Shown: piece by piece, positions 8,901 through 17,073 of the stretch
How positions within the stretch are numbered: position 1 is the first letter of the stretch
Layout: every line of letters begins with the position of its first letter
From: a virus
IMG/VR virus record: IMGVR_UViG_3300025133_000155
Coordinates: 1 to 51,401 of that record
Strand: one strand, 5' to 3'
DNA length: 51,401 nt
Translations under genes and position numbers: made by a program
Notes under the pieces: model-generated
The model's input: only the letters and a program-made list of their open reading frames with translations
Database searches by the model: none
What the model was told of the DNA's origin: nothing

Positions 8901-9671
8901 TTAGAATACACATTCCATTTCTCTCTTGAATACTTCCTTACTTCCGAAGGCTTCAATCATACCCTTTTTCCACTTAGCTCCACGATGTGGTATATCATTC
9001 CATTTAACGCAGATTTGTTTCCAATATTGATAACCTGCTTTATGTTTTTTACCAGCGTTCTTATATAAGGTATGGAAATAGTTCTTTCCGTTGGGGGTAG
9101 ACCAAATAAATACTTTGGAGGTTCGTCTGGATAATACAATTGGAAATATGCTGTCAACTATATCCTTTAAACGATCCTTTTTATAATATCCTGCATCCGC
9201 TAGGAATAGAGTATCGCATGTCATACCACAAAATGAGGATTCTGAATATCCAATCATAATTCTAGAATTATTTGCGAAGACTACTTCACGTTTATTCCAC
9301 TGTTTGACTTCGGCTTTCATCCAATCAGGCAATTCTTCAAATGCTGTCTTCATTCTAGTCAACATAACCGAACCAGATTCCATTTTGGGAGAAACTATTA
9401 CGATAGTTTTGTCTGCATGGAACATCGCATCCCACAATGCATACATACCTGCGACCATTGAGATGCCCGTTTGCCTTGCTACCGCACCAACCAATACTTG
9501 ATTTTCCTGTATAGCCCTTACGACTTCTTTCTGAGTCTCATATAGTGGGAATACTTTCATTCCGTCAGCGATACGTATTTGATTATAATAGGTATCTCCA
9601 AAATAAATCGGATCGTCCTTGCATTTCATTAACTCGTCAACCATTTCTCTCTTGAATACTTCCTTACCCAT
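8901..9671 (-). CDS. Degenerate terminase ATPase-domain paralogue
   Basis: A 256-residue protein aligning to the ATPase domain of the neighbouring terminase over almost its whole length: ALWDAMFHADKTIVIVSPK against ALWLTCFHADKTVMIVANK, LPDWMKAEVKQWNKREVVFA against LPNWLKPGVKQWGKTEVVFA, and HRGAKWKKGMIEAFGSKE against KRGKKWKNNMIESLGSQE. It stops where the nuclease domain would begin. Walker A is ARQTGISM (65-72; the GKT lysine and threonine are lost) and Walker B is LFLADAG (DE replaced by AD), so it should not hydrolyse ATP. The frame is intact over 771 nt, arguing for retained function, perhaps as a regulatory or structural partner of the motor. Confidence 0.9.
   Translation of the reverse strand: MGKEVFKREMVDELMKCKDDPIYFGDTYYNQIRIADGMKVFPLYETQKEVVRAIQENQVLVGAVARQTGISMVAGMYALWDAMFHADKTIVIVSPKMESGSVMLTRMKTAFEELPDWMKAEVKQWNKREVVFANNSRIMIGYSESSFCGMTCDTLFLADAGYYKKDRLKDIVDSIFPIVLSRRTSKVFIWSTPNGKNYFHTLYKNAGKKHKAGYQYWKQICVKWNDIPHRGAKWKKGMIEAFGSKEVFKREMECVF
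8915..8941. repeat. 27-bp exact direct repeat, copy 1
   Basis: Identical to 9641-9667. It encodes the last residues (EVFKREM) of the degenerate terminase paralogue. With copy 2 it brackets the paralogue. Confidence 0.9.
9641..9667. repeat. 27-bp exact direct repeat, copy 2
   Basis: Identical to 8915-8941. It encodes residues about 3-9 (EVFKREM) of the same paralogue, so its two ends share seven residues. This looks like a recombination scar from tandem duplication or circular rearrangement of terminase sequence. Confidence 0.9.
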
Positions 9672-9924
9672 CTTCCATTTCCTTTAACTTCTTATAGTAA
9701 ATCGGGTCTTCCATTAGGTGATCCATTGCAACTTCTCTTGCAATCTTAGGATCGTTAGTATGCTCCATCTCAACCTCAACGCCCCATTGCATCATTAATT
9801 GAATTAATTCGATAGGTGCGCCATGACGATTCGCAATGTCGTGTAAACTCTTATCGTCTGCCATTCCACCTTCTACTGTGTCCTGTAATGCGTCAGATAT
9901 CTGGGATTTTAAATTTATTTTCAT
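9664..9924 (-). CDS. DUF5661-like small protein
   Basis: An 86-residue protein, first gene of the minus-strand late block. It carries a DUF5661-like signature near the C-terminus: GVEVEMEHTNDPKIAREVA followed by MDHLMEDPIYYKKL. Its stop overlaps the start of the terminase paralogue by 8 nt. It could occupy the place of a small terminase subunit by position, but nothing in the sequence shows that. Function unknown. Confidence 0.7.
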   Translation of the reverse strand: MKINLKSQISDALQDTVEGGMADDKSLHDIANRHGAPIELIQLMMQWGVEVEMEHTNDPKIAREVAMDHLMEDPIYYKKLKEMEDG

Positions 9925-9964
9925 AATTTTCTCCTTTATTGTTTGAATTTTTATTCTTTCCTTA

Positions 9965-9977
9965 TAAATATTTATGT
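9965..9977 (-). promoter_or_regulatory. Late promoter for the terminase operon
   Basis: On the minus strand ACATAAATATTTATAAGG, TAAATA core at 9974-9969. The site is nearly palindromic: the + strand also reads TATAAATA at 9963-9970, so it may fire toward the divergent plus-strand gene as well. Confidence 0.6.
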
Positions 9978-10077
9978 CAAACCGTTTTATTTTAAAGCTT
10001 TTTATGACAAATAACCGACAGTAATATCAGTTATATGGAAATAAGGTGTAAAAAAAATGAGTTTTATGTGCATAATA

Positions 10078-10090
10078 CAATAAATAATTT
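10078..10090 (+). promoter_or_regulatory. Late promoter for the acidic protein at 10105
   Basis: TAAATAATTTAAAGGAG: core at 10081-10086 runs straight into the ribosome binding site, 19 nt before the ATG. Confidence 0.8.
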
Positions 10091-10104
10091 AAAGGAGAAT
10101 TATT

Positions 10105-10881
10105 ATGAATAGAAAGATTAAACAAGATTTGGAAAATGTCTATGGTTCCATGTTTCTTACAGAGAAGCAACAGAGCATGACTGTTGGCGATAGTAATGTT
10201 GGCGACCTTCCCGGTCCAGCTAAAGAAACAGGACCTAAAGGTTCTGGTAGTGAAGCTACGGATGCTAAGAAAGAAGTTGAAGCCGATGCTTCCCTTCAAG
10301 GTGACACCGTAGAAAAGAGTAAGAAGGGTGGAAAAGCCACTTCTAAATTTGATGAGCTATATCAGCAGGTAAATACTGAAGTCGTTTCCGAAGAAACTGG
10401 CGATATTGAAAGTGGCAACTTTAATGATGCTATCGGGGATTTCCCACCAGCGGGTGCTGATGAAGAATCTGCTGAACGTGCAGGCGATGAACTTGGTGAA
10501 ACTAAGTCCAAAGCTGACTTGTTCCGTGATCTAGCTGACGCGTTCACTAGTCTTGCAGATGCATTCGCAGATGAACTAGGTGATGATGTTGGTGAAATGA
10601 TTGATGGTGAAACTGAGATTCCAGAAGGTGAAGAAATCGCTGGTGAAGCGGTTGAATCTACTCCTGCTCCAGACTCCACTGCTAAACTTCAGTCTAAAGG
10701 CAACATGAACGTTAAAGGCGTTAAAGTTGTTAAGAAGGGAGTATCCTCTGCGTCCTCTGGACAGGAAGATGGTGGAAAGCCTAAGAATCAGCCTGATAGC
10801 ACACTAGGACCTAAGACTTCCTTGAAGTCAAATGGATCTGGTGCCGCTGTTGATGGTAAAGATGCTAGTGCTTTTGAGTAA
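10105..10881 (+). CDS. Acidic, disordered late protein (core/scaffold or internal head protein)
   Basis: A 258-residue protein rich in Asp, Glu, Gly, Ser and Lys, with one helical stretch (KADLFRDLADAFTSLADAF, about 137-155). The N-terminus MNRKIKQDLENVYGSMFLTE ends in a hydrophobic-x-Glu site (FLTE) similar to the capsid-targeting/prohead-protease sites proposed elsewhere in this window. It has its own late promoter and terminator. I do not recognise the family. A prohead core or packaged internal protein fits composition and regulation. Confidence 0.75.
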   Translation: MNRKIKQDLENVYGSMFLTEKQQSMTVGDSNVGDLPGPAKETGPKGSGSEATDAKKEVEADASLQGDTVEKSKKGGKATSKFDELYQQVNTEVVSEETGDIESGNFNDAIGDFPPAGADEESAERAGDELGETKSKADLFRDLADAFTSLADAFADELGDDVGEMIDGETEIPEGEEIAGEAVESTPAPDSTAKLQSKGNMNVKGVKVVKKGVSSASSGQEDGGKPKNQPDSTLGPKTSLKSNGSGAAVDGKDASAFE

Positions 10882-10900
10882 AATCTAATCACATACTTAT

Positions 10901-10932
10901 AAAAAAAGGAAGGTTTATACCTTCCTTTTTTT
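10901..10932 (+). terminator. Rho-independent terminator
   Basis: Hairpin AAGGAAGG/CCTTCCTT with flanking A and T runs, just after the acidic protein gene. Confidence 0.9.
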
Positions 10933-10940
10933 GTGTATAC

Positions 10941-10953
10941 GCCTAAATAATTA
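10941..10953 (+). promoter_or_regulatory. Late promoter for the nucleotidyltransferase gene
   Basis: GCCTAAATAATTAGAGAGG: core 10944-10949, ribosome binding site within the next 10 nt, ATG at 10967. Confidence 0.75.
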
Positions 10954-10966
10954 GAGAGGAAACATT

Positions 10967-11854
10967 ATGAGTTTTGACAATTTATACAAAGATTGGTATT
11001 TATCTGAATCAGTGTTAGACATCCCACGAGATGGTCTAGACCCAGATGTATTTCAATTTCCAGAACAGGGTGCGCCTGTAATCAATGCTAGAGTTAAACA
11101 GCAGATTATTGATGGCGTGTCACAGATCCATTTGGTCGTGCCTGTATTGGACTATTACGTGCTTGGTAGTATCCTAACCCCAAAATATAACGAACATAGT
11201 GATATTGATGTTAACTGTGAGGTTGACAGGGAATGTGGGCCAGTTGCACTTGAAGGCATCGTATCATTATTGAAAAATATCAACGGCAAACTTGCCATTG
11301 GCACACAACATCCGATCAACTTCTTCCTTGTTAGAGGAGAATTCGATCACGATAAAACAGAAGCAATTTATGACATTGCAAATGATCGCTGGATTAAAGA
11401 ACCTGATACAACACCATTCAACGTTAGAAAGTTTATGGATGAATATAAAGGTAAATTACAAGGCATTGACTTGGCAACTGCTGAATTGAGAAGAGATTTA
11501 ATTGACTTTAAAGAATTAGACAAGCTAGACGAAACCGATATTGCAAATATTGATTTTGAAGTTAAGCGTGTGATGTCCGATATTGAAGTTGAAGTTAAGA
11601 AGATTGTAGATATGTACGACAATGCTAAAATTGTTCGTAAGAATGCATTCAACAAGGAGATGACTCCAATGGAAATTAGGAAGTTTGGTAAGAAGAATAA
11701 TCTTCCAGATAATATCCTATACAAAATGTTGGAACGCTACTTCTACCGAGATCTTGCTTTGAAACTTAAACCATTACTAGCAGACGGTGAGATCACTAAA
11801 TCAGAAATTCCGAAGGTTAAGAAATCCTTCAAAGACTTCCTTAAGGAGATTTAA
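10967..11854 (+). CDS. Nucleotidyltransferase-fold protein, probably head-packaged
   Basis: A 295-residue protein with a Pol-beta-type nucleotidyltransferase signature: LGS at 66-68 followed by SDIDVNCEV (D79, D81), the G-S-x9-D-x-D pattern that binds metal and nucleotide. The N-terminus MSFDNLYKDWYLSESVLD ends in a YLSE site that fits T4 prohead protease cleavage (L-x-E), suggesting an internal head protein injected with the DNA. The substrate is not evident: tRNA, nucleotide or protein targets are all possible. It is followed by a gene starting 1 nt after the stop. Confidence 0.7.
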   Translation: MSFDNLYKDWYLSESVLDIPRDGLDPDVFQFPEQGAPVINARVKQQIIDGVSQIHLVVPVLDYYVLGSILTPKYNEHSDIDVNCEVDRECGPVALEGIVSLLKNINGKLAIGTQHPINFFLVRGEFDHDKTEAIYDIANDRWIKEPDTTPFNVRKFMDEYKGKLQGIDLATAELRRDLIDFKELDKLDETDIANIDFEVKRVMSDIEVEVKKIVDMYDNAKIVRKNAFNKEMTPMEIRKFGKKNNLPDNILYKMLERYFYRDLALKLKPLLADGEITKSEIPKVKKSFKDFLKEI

Positions 11855-11855
11855 A

Positions 11856-12515
11856 ATGCCAGAAAATACATTCTATTATGCATATTACAAAAATAGTGAT
11901 AATATTTTTGAACGTATTGGAATCGTTGAATCGGCAGATCTTAAGGATTGGTTGAGCATTTCAGCTAGAAAATATAATCACTTAAAGTTAGTGAAGAATA
12001 CTGGAAACTTTATGGAACTAACACCACTTGATGAAGAGTGGGATATTGTTAACCGTGGAGTTGAAAACACACTTATTCATGAGAAGACCTCATTCAAAAG
12101 GTTCTCACAGGATAGTAAAGTTGACAAAAAGGTCAAGAGGGCAACGAAGGACAAACCTCAAGACCAACGCAAGCATCATATGAAAGCGAGTCGTGGAGCG
12201 GAACGAAAGAATCAAAATTATGTTCCAATGTATCGACAGATTGAAAATCAGACTACACTACCTACGGCTGACAACGTACTCAAAAATGCAAAATCTGCAT
12301 CTTCTGGTGCGTGGAAGTTAAGTAAACGACAAGTGCAGGAAGTTGCAGGGAAATATAAATTCAACATTCCCACTGCTAAGAAACGCAGTAAGCACTTGGG
12401 TTCTACTGGTATTGTAATGTGGAGAAAGAGTCCAAAGGATTACTACCTTGTGAAGTTCAGTAAGCACCATCCGGGCTTTCACCCCAGTGGTAAGAAAAAG
12501 ACAAGGAGTAGATAA
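11856..12515 (+). CDS. Unknown basic late protein
   Basis: A 219-residue protein. The ATG at 11856 is chosen because AAGGAG lies 8 nt upstream and it follows the preceding stop by one base. The N-terminal third is folded-looking (YYAYYKNSDNIFERIGIVES). The rest is highly basic (KKVKRATKDKPQDQRKHHMK and a C-terminal SGKKKTRSR), suggesting nucleic-acid contact. Its stop overlaps the start of the neck gene (TAATG). I do not recognise the family. Its place in a head/neck operon suggests a virion protein. Confidence 0.75.
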   Translation: MPENTFYYAYYKNSDNIFERIGIVESADLKDWLSISARKYNHLKLVKNTGNFMELTPLDEEWDIVNRGVENTLIHEKTSFKRFSQDSKVDKKVKRATKDKPQDQRKHHMKASRGAERKNQNYVPMYRQIENQTTLPTADNVLKNAKSASSGAWKLSKRQVQEVAGKYKFNIPTAKKRSKHLGSTGIVMWRKSPKDYYLVKFSKHHPGFHPSGKKKTRSR

Positions 12516-13858
12516 TGAGTTGTTTTGATAATATAGAAGAATTCAGAGAATCAAAAAGATATCTAAATAAGGAAAACACAACTGGTACACGAAATATGTA
12601 TCAGAATTTGTGGAATGAGTATATTAATAGGTACGGTGTTAAGACCACTTATTACAGACACGGATACAAACTTCAGACGCAGGATGACTTCATCTATGGT
12701 GAAGATCCAACTGAGCCATTCCTTGAGCCAGAGACTATCAATATGATGGTAGAGTATCAAACAGACGCACTTTTACTATCCAAATTTGGATTGGAGAGTA
12801 CTGCTGACTTGACTGCTGTGGTAACTATTGAAGATTATCAAAACACATTTGGACTTGGTGCCGAACCTAAAGCTGGCGATGTTATAGAACTTACAGAATC
12901 AGCTTGGTTTACCTCCGAAATGCCTCTCTATGATGGCTTGCTTAGTCACTTTAATGTGGTGGCTAATGTTGATAGTTTTGATATTGAAATAGTCTCAGGG
13001 GTTGATGTGGACTCCACAAGGCTTGCTCCTGTTAAAGCGGTTGTAACTGAGAATGTTCTATCATATACGGTTCCAATGTACACGACAAGTGGATCTATTT
13101 CCAGTAACATGTACCCAATTGAAAACGAGTTGCTTGAATTGTCAGGTGCTGTTATCTCTCAATATCATTTGAGAATGCCAGTTAATGATACAACATACTT
13201 TATTCCATTATATACCCCGCTACAAACAATTCCATTGCCCGGAATCAATAGCCTATATTTCAATTATGATATTGTTGATTTAAATGGTGGAGATATTAAC
13301 TCAGCAGGATTCTTCCCGTTCGATTATGAACATGAAGGTGAACCATTGCTCATGCCTGTGTACACATATGCTACGAGTGGTGAACCATCTGCTACCGTAA
13401 TTATTTCAGCACAACCTATGGACTTCATGGATATGGACCCTAAACGTTTGGTTTGTAAACACATGGTTGGGAAGGATAATGAGGACTATGATTATGTCAA
13501 TTCTATTCTAATTGAATTGAGTGCAGTATATGGATCTCCATATATTAGATATCCACAGTTATTTGAGATTACAGAAGTTAAATATCAGGATTATTCCCAA
13601 CAGGGGATGAACTTTGCACAGGGTCATTACATCTGGCAGTTACATGCTAAGAGGTTTGACTACTCATTTGAGCCGGGAATCTCATCAGAAGGACCTATGG
13701 ATCAAGTATATGATAACTCATTCTTCGGAACGTTGTCTACTCTTGGTAACGAACCTTCACCTGAAAAGGTGTACCCACAGAATGTGGAGGATGCCAGTAA
13801 GGAAGTCTGGGATTATGAAGAGGAAGGTACTGATACCGACCCATATGGTTATTACTAA
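12515..13858 (+). CDS. Neck / head-completion protein (gp14-like)
   Basis: A 447-residue protein. The N-terminal part YGVKTTYYRHGYKLQTQDDF then YGEDPTEPFLEP, followed by LLSKFGLESTADLTAVVTIE and AEPKAGDVIELTE, matches the arrangement I associate with gp14-type neck proteins of T4-like phages: an early YGED-type acidic turn, a short helical segment, then a beta domain with GDVIEL. It is longer than T4 gp14 (256). It joins the filled head to the tail. A strong bidirectional terminator follows. Confidence 0.6.
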   Translation: MSCFDNIEEFRESKRYLNKENTTGTRNMYQNLWNEYINRYGVKTTYYRHGYKLQTQDDFIYGEDPTEPFLEPETINMMVEYQTDALLLSKFGLESTADLTAVVTIEDYQNTFGLGAEPKAGDVIELTESAWFTSEMPLYDGLLSHFNVVANVDSFDIEIVSGVDVDSTRLAPVKAVVTENVLSYTVPMYTTSGSISSNMYPIENELLELSGAVISQYHLRMPVNDTTYFIPLYTPLQTIPLPGINSLYFNYDIVDLNGGDINSAGFFPFDYEHEGEPLLMPVYTYATSGEPSATVIISAQPMDFMDMDPKRLVCKHMVGKDNEDYDYVNSILIELSAVYGSPYIRYPQLFEITEVKYQDYSQQGMNFAQGHYIWQLHAKRFDYSFEPGISSEGPMDQVYDNSFFGTLSTLGNEPSPEKVYPQNVEDASKEVWDYEEEGTDTDPYGYY

Positions 13859-13859
13859 A

Positions 13860-13896
13860 CAAAAAAAAGGTGGTCATTGACCACCTTTTTTTTTTG
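13860..13896 (+). terminator. Bidirectional terminator between convergent operons
   Basis: AAAAAAGGTGGTCA then TTGACCACCTTTTTT: a perfect stem with A and T runs on both sides. It sits between plus-strand genes ending at 13858 and minus-strand genes ending at 13908. Confidence 0.93.
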
Positions 13897-13907
13897 CGTT
13901 ATGTAGT

Positions 13908-14087
13908 TTAAACTACTTTCACTCGTTCAGTTGTTTCATCTATATATTTCACTAGATGGTTTTGTTTGAATGTAATTTTATCTTCGGATATTTTATTCTT
14001 TTCAGCGGTGTCGAATATCATATTAACACCTTCCAGTAATGCAGACCACCTCTTAAGGGTGAATACGTCCATCTCGTCTACTGTCAT
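13908..14087 (-). CDS. Small unknown protein
   Basis: A 59-residue protein starting MTVDEMDVFTLKRWSALLEG with an AAAGGAATAGG ribosome binding site. It ends the minus-strand virion-type operon, 4 nt after the stop of the upstream gene, and lies against the bidirectional terminator. Predicted mostly helical. Function unknown. Confidence 0.7.
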   Translation of the reverse strand: MTVDEMDVFTLKRWSALLEGVNMIFDTAEKNKISEDKITFKQNHLVKYIDETTERVKVV

Positions 14088-14091
14088 TGTC

Positions 14092-14628
14092 CTATTCCTT
14101 TACTTTTATGTTTGTATTTACGAAGGAGTTTATAGTTGCATGAAGATAACTCATGATCAACTCTCCTTCAATTCTTTCATCTAAAACATTGTCAGCCTTT
14201 TCACTGATCAATCTGAAGGTTGTTTCCAACATCTCCATATACGTTGCGAAATCTTCTGGAGTTTTATCCTCCTGTTCACATTGCATACGGATAATATTCT
14301 TCAACGCTTCAAGAATTGTTTCCAAAACTGCTTTTAGATTTGGTTGCCTAGCGTTAAAAGTACCCGCCATTACTCCCTCATTGTAGTTGGTGATGAACCT
14401 ACCACTATCATGAGTCAACCAGAAGTTTTGACTTGTCTTCATGAAATCAGTATCCAGTACGGGTTTTACTTTTTCCGTAGCTGTAAACGATTCGTTCTTA
14501 ACGTCAACAAAACTTCTATCTAAAACTTCCTGATAATTATGATCGGTAATTGGGATATTGTCAACTACTTTATCAGGCAATGTTGGATCTTTTGGGAATA
14601 CTTGACTAGGCTTCATCTTCTTCTTCAC
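14092..14628 (-). CDS. Unknown helical virion-type protein
   Basis: A 178-residue protein with a polar N-terminus (MKKKMKPSQVFPKDPTLPDK) and a long helical C-terminal half (LKAVLETILEALKNIIRMQ, YMEMLETTFRLISEKADNV). Its start overlaps the end of the membrane/zinc protein gene by 23 nt. It sits in an operon of small virion-type genes. No family recognised. Confidence 0.75.
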   Translation of the reverse strand: MKKKMKPSQVFPKDPTLPDKVVDNIPITDHNYQEVLDRSFVDVKNESFTATEKVKPVLDTDFMKTSQNFWLTHDSGRFITNYNEGVMAGTFNARQPNLKAVLETILEALKNIIRMQCEQEDKTPEDFATYMEMLETTFRLISEKADNVLDERIEGELIMSYLHATINSFVNTNIKVKE

Positions 14629-15055
14629 CTATCTCGTCAATAATCTCTTGCGGGTCAGCAGTTTCTGTAAGATCCAAAGGATTAGTAGTTCTGACGGTGC
14701 TGAAGGACATTGCAACTTTGTTACCATTTCCACAACCTTTACAGATGAATGTATTGCCTTTATTCAAGTCAACCTTCACCGCATTGGCTTCACCGCAAAA
14801 TTCACAATCAAGAGCAACAGACTGTTTGCCAACAGCTTTCTCATACTTAATCATTTTATCAAGCGTCTTGCCTTCTTCAACAATCGCCTTCTTTCTTAGA
14901 ACCCAATTAACTGGCTCCATAATAACCCACTCTAGTCCCATCGTAATCCAGAAAATGGCATATGCCACACTAGGATTTAAAAACCAGAATCCAAACGCAA
15001 TTAAAAATGCTACCAAGGACGTTGTTCCAAGGGATAGCAAAATTAAACTTATCAT
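14606..15055 (-). CDS. Membrane protein with cytoplasmic zinc ribbon
   Basis: A 149-residue protein. Two hydrophobic segments occupy about residues 3-27 and 30-52 (LVAFLIAFGFWFLNP, YAIFWITMGLEWVI). A C4 zinc ribbon follows: CEFCG (about 80-84) and CKGCG (about 100-104). The C-terminus is acidic. A membrane-anchored zinc-ribbon protein in a virion operon could act in assembly at the membrane or in lysis timing, but nothing decides this. Confidence 0.75.
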   Translation of the reverse strand: MISLILLSLGTTSLVAFLIAFGFWFLNPSVAYAIFWITMGLEWVIMEPVNWVLRKKAIVEEGKTLDKMIKYEKAVGKQSVALDCEFCGEANAVKVDLNKGNTFICKGCGNGNKVAMSFSTVRTTNPLDLTETADPQEIIDEIGEEEDEA

Positions 15056-15495
15056 ATTGTAACCTCTTCAATGTTTTCGATTACCTTACGTAACCGACTT
15101 TTTATTCTAATTAACTCTTCAGCAGAATCTTTCACCATATCTTGCTTGGCTCCTGAAAGACTCGCCATTCCTGAAGCACCATCCATCTTACGTTGGATCG
15201 CTTCCATTCTTGTATACAATTCCACCAACTCCGTAAAAATACTCTCAAAAGGGTAAATGAACGGTGCGGGTGATTTGGTTTCGGCATCACCCTGTCCCAT
15301 TGTAATGTCAGGGTTTTGATGCCTTAGAGGTGGAGCTTTCAATACGGTAGCAGGGGTGTACTTATTCTTTGACGAACTTTGTACAGATCCCAACGTATTG
15401 GTTCCACCATAGTTTGCATATGATTCTTCAATTGACGTATCAAGAGAAGAATTCATAATATCTTTAAATGTAGGCGTTTCTTTAGTCTGTTTCAT
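15052..15495 (-). CDS. Unknown protein with C-terminal coiled coil
   Basis: A 147-residue protein. The first 85 residues are Ser/Thr/Pro-rich and probably disordered (LKAPPLRHQNPDITMGQ). Residues about 85-145 form heptad-like helices (TELVELYTRMEAIQRKM, EELIRIKSRLRKVIENI). It overlaps its upstream neighbour by 14 nt and its downstream neighbour by 4 nt, so it is tightly coupled in the operon. Function unknown. Confidence 0.75.
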   Translation of the reverse strand: MKQTKETPTFKDIMNSSLDTSIEESYANYGGTNTLGSVQSSSKNKYTPATVLKAPPLRHQNPDITMGQGDAETKSPAPFIYPFESIFTELVELYTRMEAIQRKMDGASGMASLSGAKQDMVKDSAEELIRIKSRLRKVIENIEEVTI

Positions 15496-15658
15496 TTGCT
15501 TCGAATTCCTCGTGTACTTTCACAAGTGATCCGCAACGAGGACAAACCCATCTACACTCGTGCAGAACACCATTTCTAGTGTTGGTAGAACTCTCTCTAC
15601 CCTGTGCTACTGCACCACAACTGTGGCACGGCATTGGTCTATTTTCAATCTGATTCAT
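15482..15658 (-). CDS. Small C4 zinc-ribbon protein
   Basis: A 58-residue protein: MNQIENRPMPCHSCGAVAQG then HECRWVCPRCGSLVKVH. The CxxC pairs at 11-14 and 39-42 form a classic zinc ribbon. Start 4 nt before the stop of the upstream acidic gene; its end overlaps the next gene by 14 nt. It could bind nucleic acid or bridge proteins. Confidence 0.75.
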   Translation of the reverse strand: MNQIENRPMPCHSCGAVAQGRESSTNTRNGVLHECRWVCPRCGSLVKVHEEFEANETD

Positions 15659-15662
15659 TTAG

Positions 15663-16208
15663 TTACCCTTTATTTCGGTTACGTACTGCTTGCATGAAAG
15701 AGCTTCCACCCTTTACGTCTGCTTCAGTAAACGGATTGTCTTCTTTCTTTTCTTCATCATCATCGTCATCGTCATCTTCTTTTTCTTCAGAGTCTTCAGT
15801 CTCAGATTCAGATCCTTCAGATTCAGATTCAGATTCTTCCGAACCTTCTTCTTTATCAAATGGACAATCTTTCTTGTCTTCTTCGTCTGGACTTTCTTCA
15901 GTTTCACCATCAGCTTCCAATGCACCTGTGCTTGGTTCTGGAGTAGCTCCACCACCCATAATAGCACCTGCCATGTCGCAAGGGGTTGCCCCTACCATAG
16001 CCTGACTCATTGATTCATACACCGCAGTAGGGATGTGAATTTCAACACCACCTTCCAAATGAAGTACCAATTTTTCACCTTCGGATGCCTCTGGTGCAAC
16101 GTCTGATGCGTCATTGTTCCCAAAACTTCCAGTATCGGAATCTGTATCTGGGGTTAATGCAGTGTCTTTCTTTTCTAGCGAGTCTAACGTTTTGTTAAAG
16201 TTTTCCAT
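15663..16208 (-). CDS. Highly acidic late protein with poly-Asp/Ser-Glu tract
   Basis: A 181-residue protein. The first half has a folded patch (EKLVLHLEGGVEIHIPTAVY). Residues about 105-165 are almost entirely D, E, S and K, including a run of Asp. The C-terminus SSFMQAVRNRNKG is basic. Strong late promoter (16227-16232). Composition resembles prohead core (gp67/gp68-like) or histone/DNA-mimic-type internal proteins. No family recognised. Confidence 0.7.
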   Translation of the reverse strand: MENFNKTLDSLEKKDTALTPDTDSDTGSFGNNDASDVAPEASEGEKLVLHLEGGVEIHIPTAVYESMSQAMVGATPCDMAGAIMGGGATPEPSTGALEADGETEESPDEEDKKDCPFDKEEGSEESESESEGSESETEDSEEKEDDDDDDDEEKKEDNPFTEADVKGGSSFMQAVRNRNKG

Positions 16209-16221
16209 AATAATTCTCCTT

Positions 16222-17073
16222 TTAACTATTTAGGCAAAGATCTTCCCATTTCCATTTATAATCTTTAATATATTGAATATTATTGGAAAGGGCATATGCG
16301 TAGAATTTATCGAAATCTTTGGCAGGAATATTATCAAACTGTTCCTGATAGACTCCAACCTCATCTGGATATACGGTATATCCTATCCTAAGATCCATGA
16401 GCGTTCTATTGTGCTGAAGCATTTTCAATTGGTCTTGCTTCAATCCCTTAAAGGGTGTTTCAGATTCTGCCAAACGTTTAGATTTGACTTTACCGAACCC
16501 TTTAAGTCCTGAAATATTATCCGAACGATCGCCCATAATCATCTTATATAGAAGGAATCTGGTGCGTTTTACACCTTCAATCTTCTCAAAGTTTTCAATA
16601 GTTACCATTTCTTTGGTTCGTAGATTATAATATTCAACATCGTGATTTACAAGTTGCAGTAAATCTTTATCAAATGTTGCAATTACGACCTTCTCAGTGG
16701 TATTGTGGGCAATCCAAGCCATAATATCGTCTGCTTCCATGATATTTGGGTGGATATTGCGAATTCCCAAGTGGGATACAAGTTCTTCAATGATGTCACA
16801 CTGTTCGTATAGAACGGTATTATCATTTGTACGTTGAGCCTTATAGGTTTCATCTTCCTTACGGAAGTTCTTTACACCTTTAGTGAGTTTTTTATCCCAA
16901 CAGATCACAATTGAGTCTGGATACAGGGTATCGTACAGTGTATAGATCCTTTTCATAAAGATATCTACCGTTGTAACGTCAAACCCCTCACCGTTTCTAA
17001 CTTTCTTTGAAGACTTTACTCCAACGTATGAACACATATTGGCTAGGTTGTTTCCATCGATTACTAAAATCAT
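16222..17073 (-). CDS. rnh: 5'-3' exonuclease / RNase H (FEN-type, T4 Rnh-like)
   Basis: A 283-residue flap-endonuclease-superfamily protein. Metal ligands: MILVIDGNNLA (D6), VICWDK (about 58), MEADDIMAW (about 113-121), ATFDKDLLQL (about 133). The helix-three-turn-helix is GDRSDNISGLKGFGKVKSKR (about 182-201). The family removes RNA primers and 5' flaps during lagging-strand synthesis. T4 RNase H is 305 residues. The gene overlaps the upstream 91-residue gene by 4 nt (ATGA), and the late promoter of the next gene lies inside its last codons. Confidence 0.93.
   Translation of the reverse strand: MILVIDGNNLANMCSYVGVKSSKKVRNGEGFDVTTVDIFMKRIYTLYDTLYPDSIVICWDKKLTKGVKNFRKEDETYKAQRTNDNTVLYEQCDIIEELVSHLGIRNIHPNIMEADDIMAWIAHNTTEKVVIATFDKDLLQLVNHDVEYYNLRTKEMVTIENFEKIEGVKRTRFLLYKMIMGDRSDNISGLKGFGKVKSKRLAESETPFKGLKQDQLKMLQHNRTLMDLRIGYTVYPDEVGVYQEQFDNIPAKDFDKFYAYALSNNIQYIKDYKWKWEDLCLNS
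16224..16236 (-). promoter_or_regulatory. Late promoter for the acidic protein, inside the exonuclease 3' end
   Basis: On the minus strand CCTAAATAGTTAAAAGG, core 16232-16227, ribosome binding site adjacent. It overlaps the exonuclease stop codon at 16222. Confidence 0.75.

Noticed and set aside
10362-10679. Minus-strand Ser-rich ORF in the acidic late gene
   Set aside because: Shadow of the Asp/Glu/Ala-rich coding sequence on the plus strand; no start signals.
15604-16013. Plus-strand Ser/Phe-rich ORFs opposite the acidic gene
   Set aside because: They are the antisense of the Asp/Glu/Ser tract in the real minus-strand gene, which has a late promoter and ribosome binding site.
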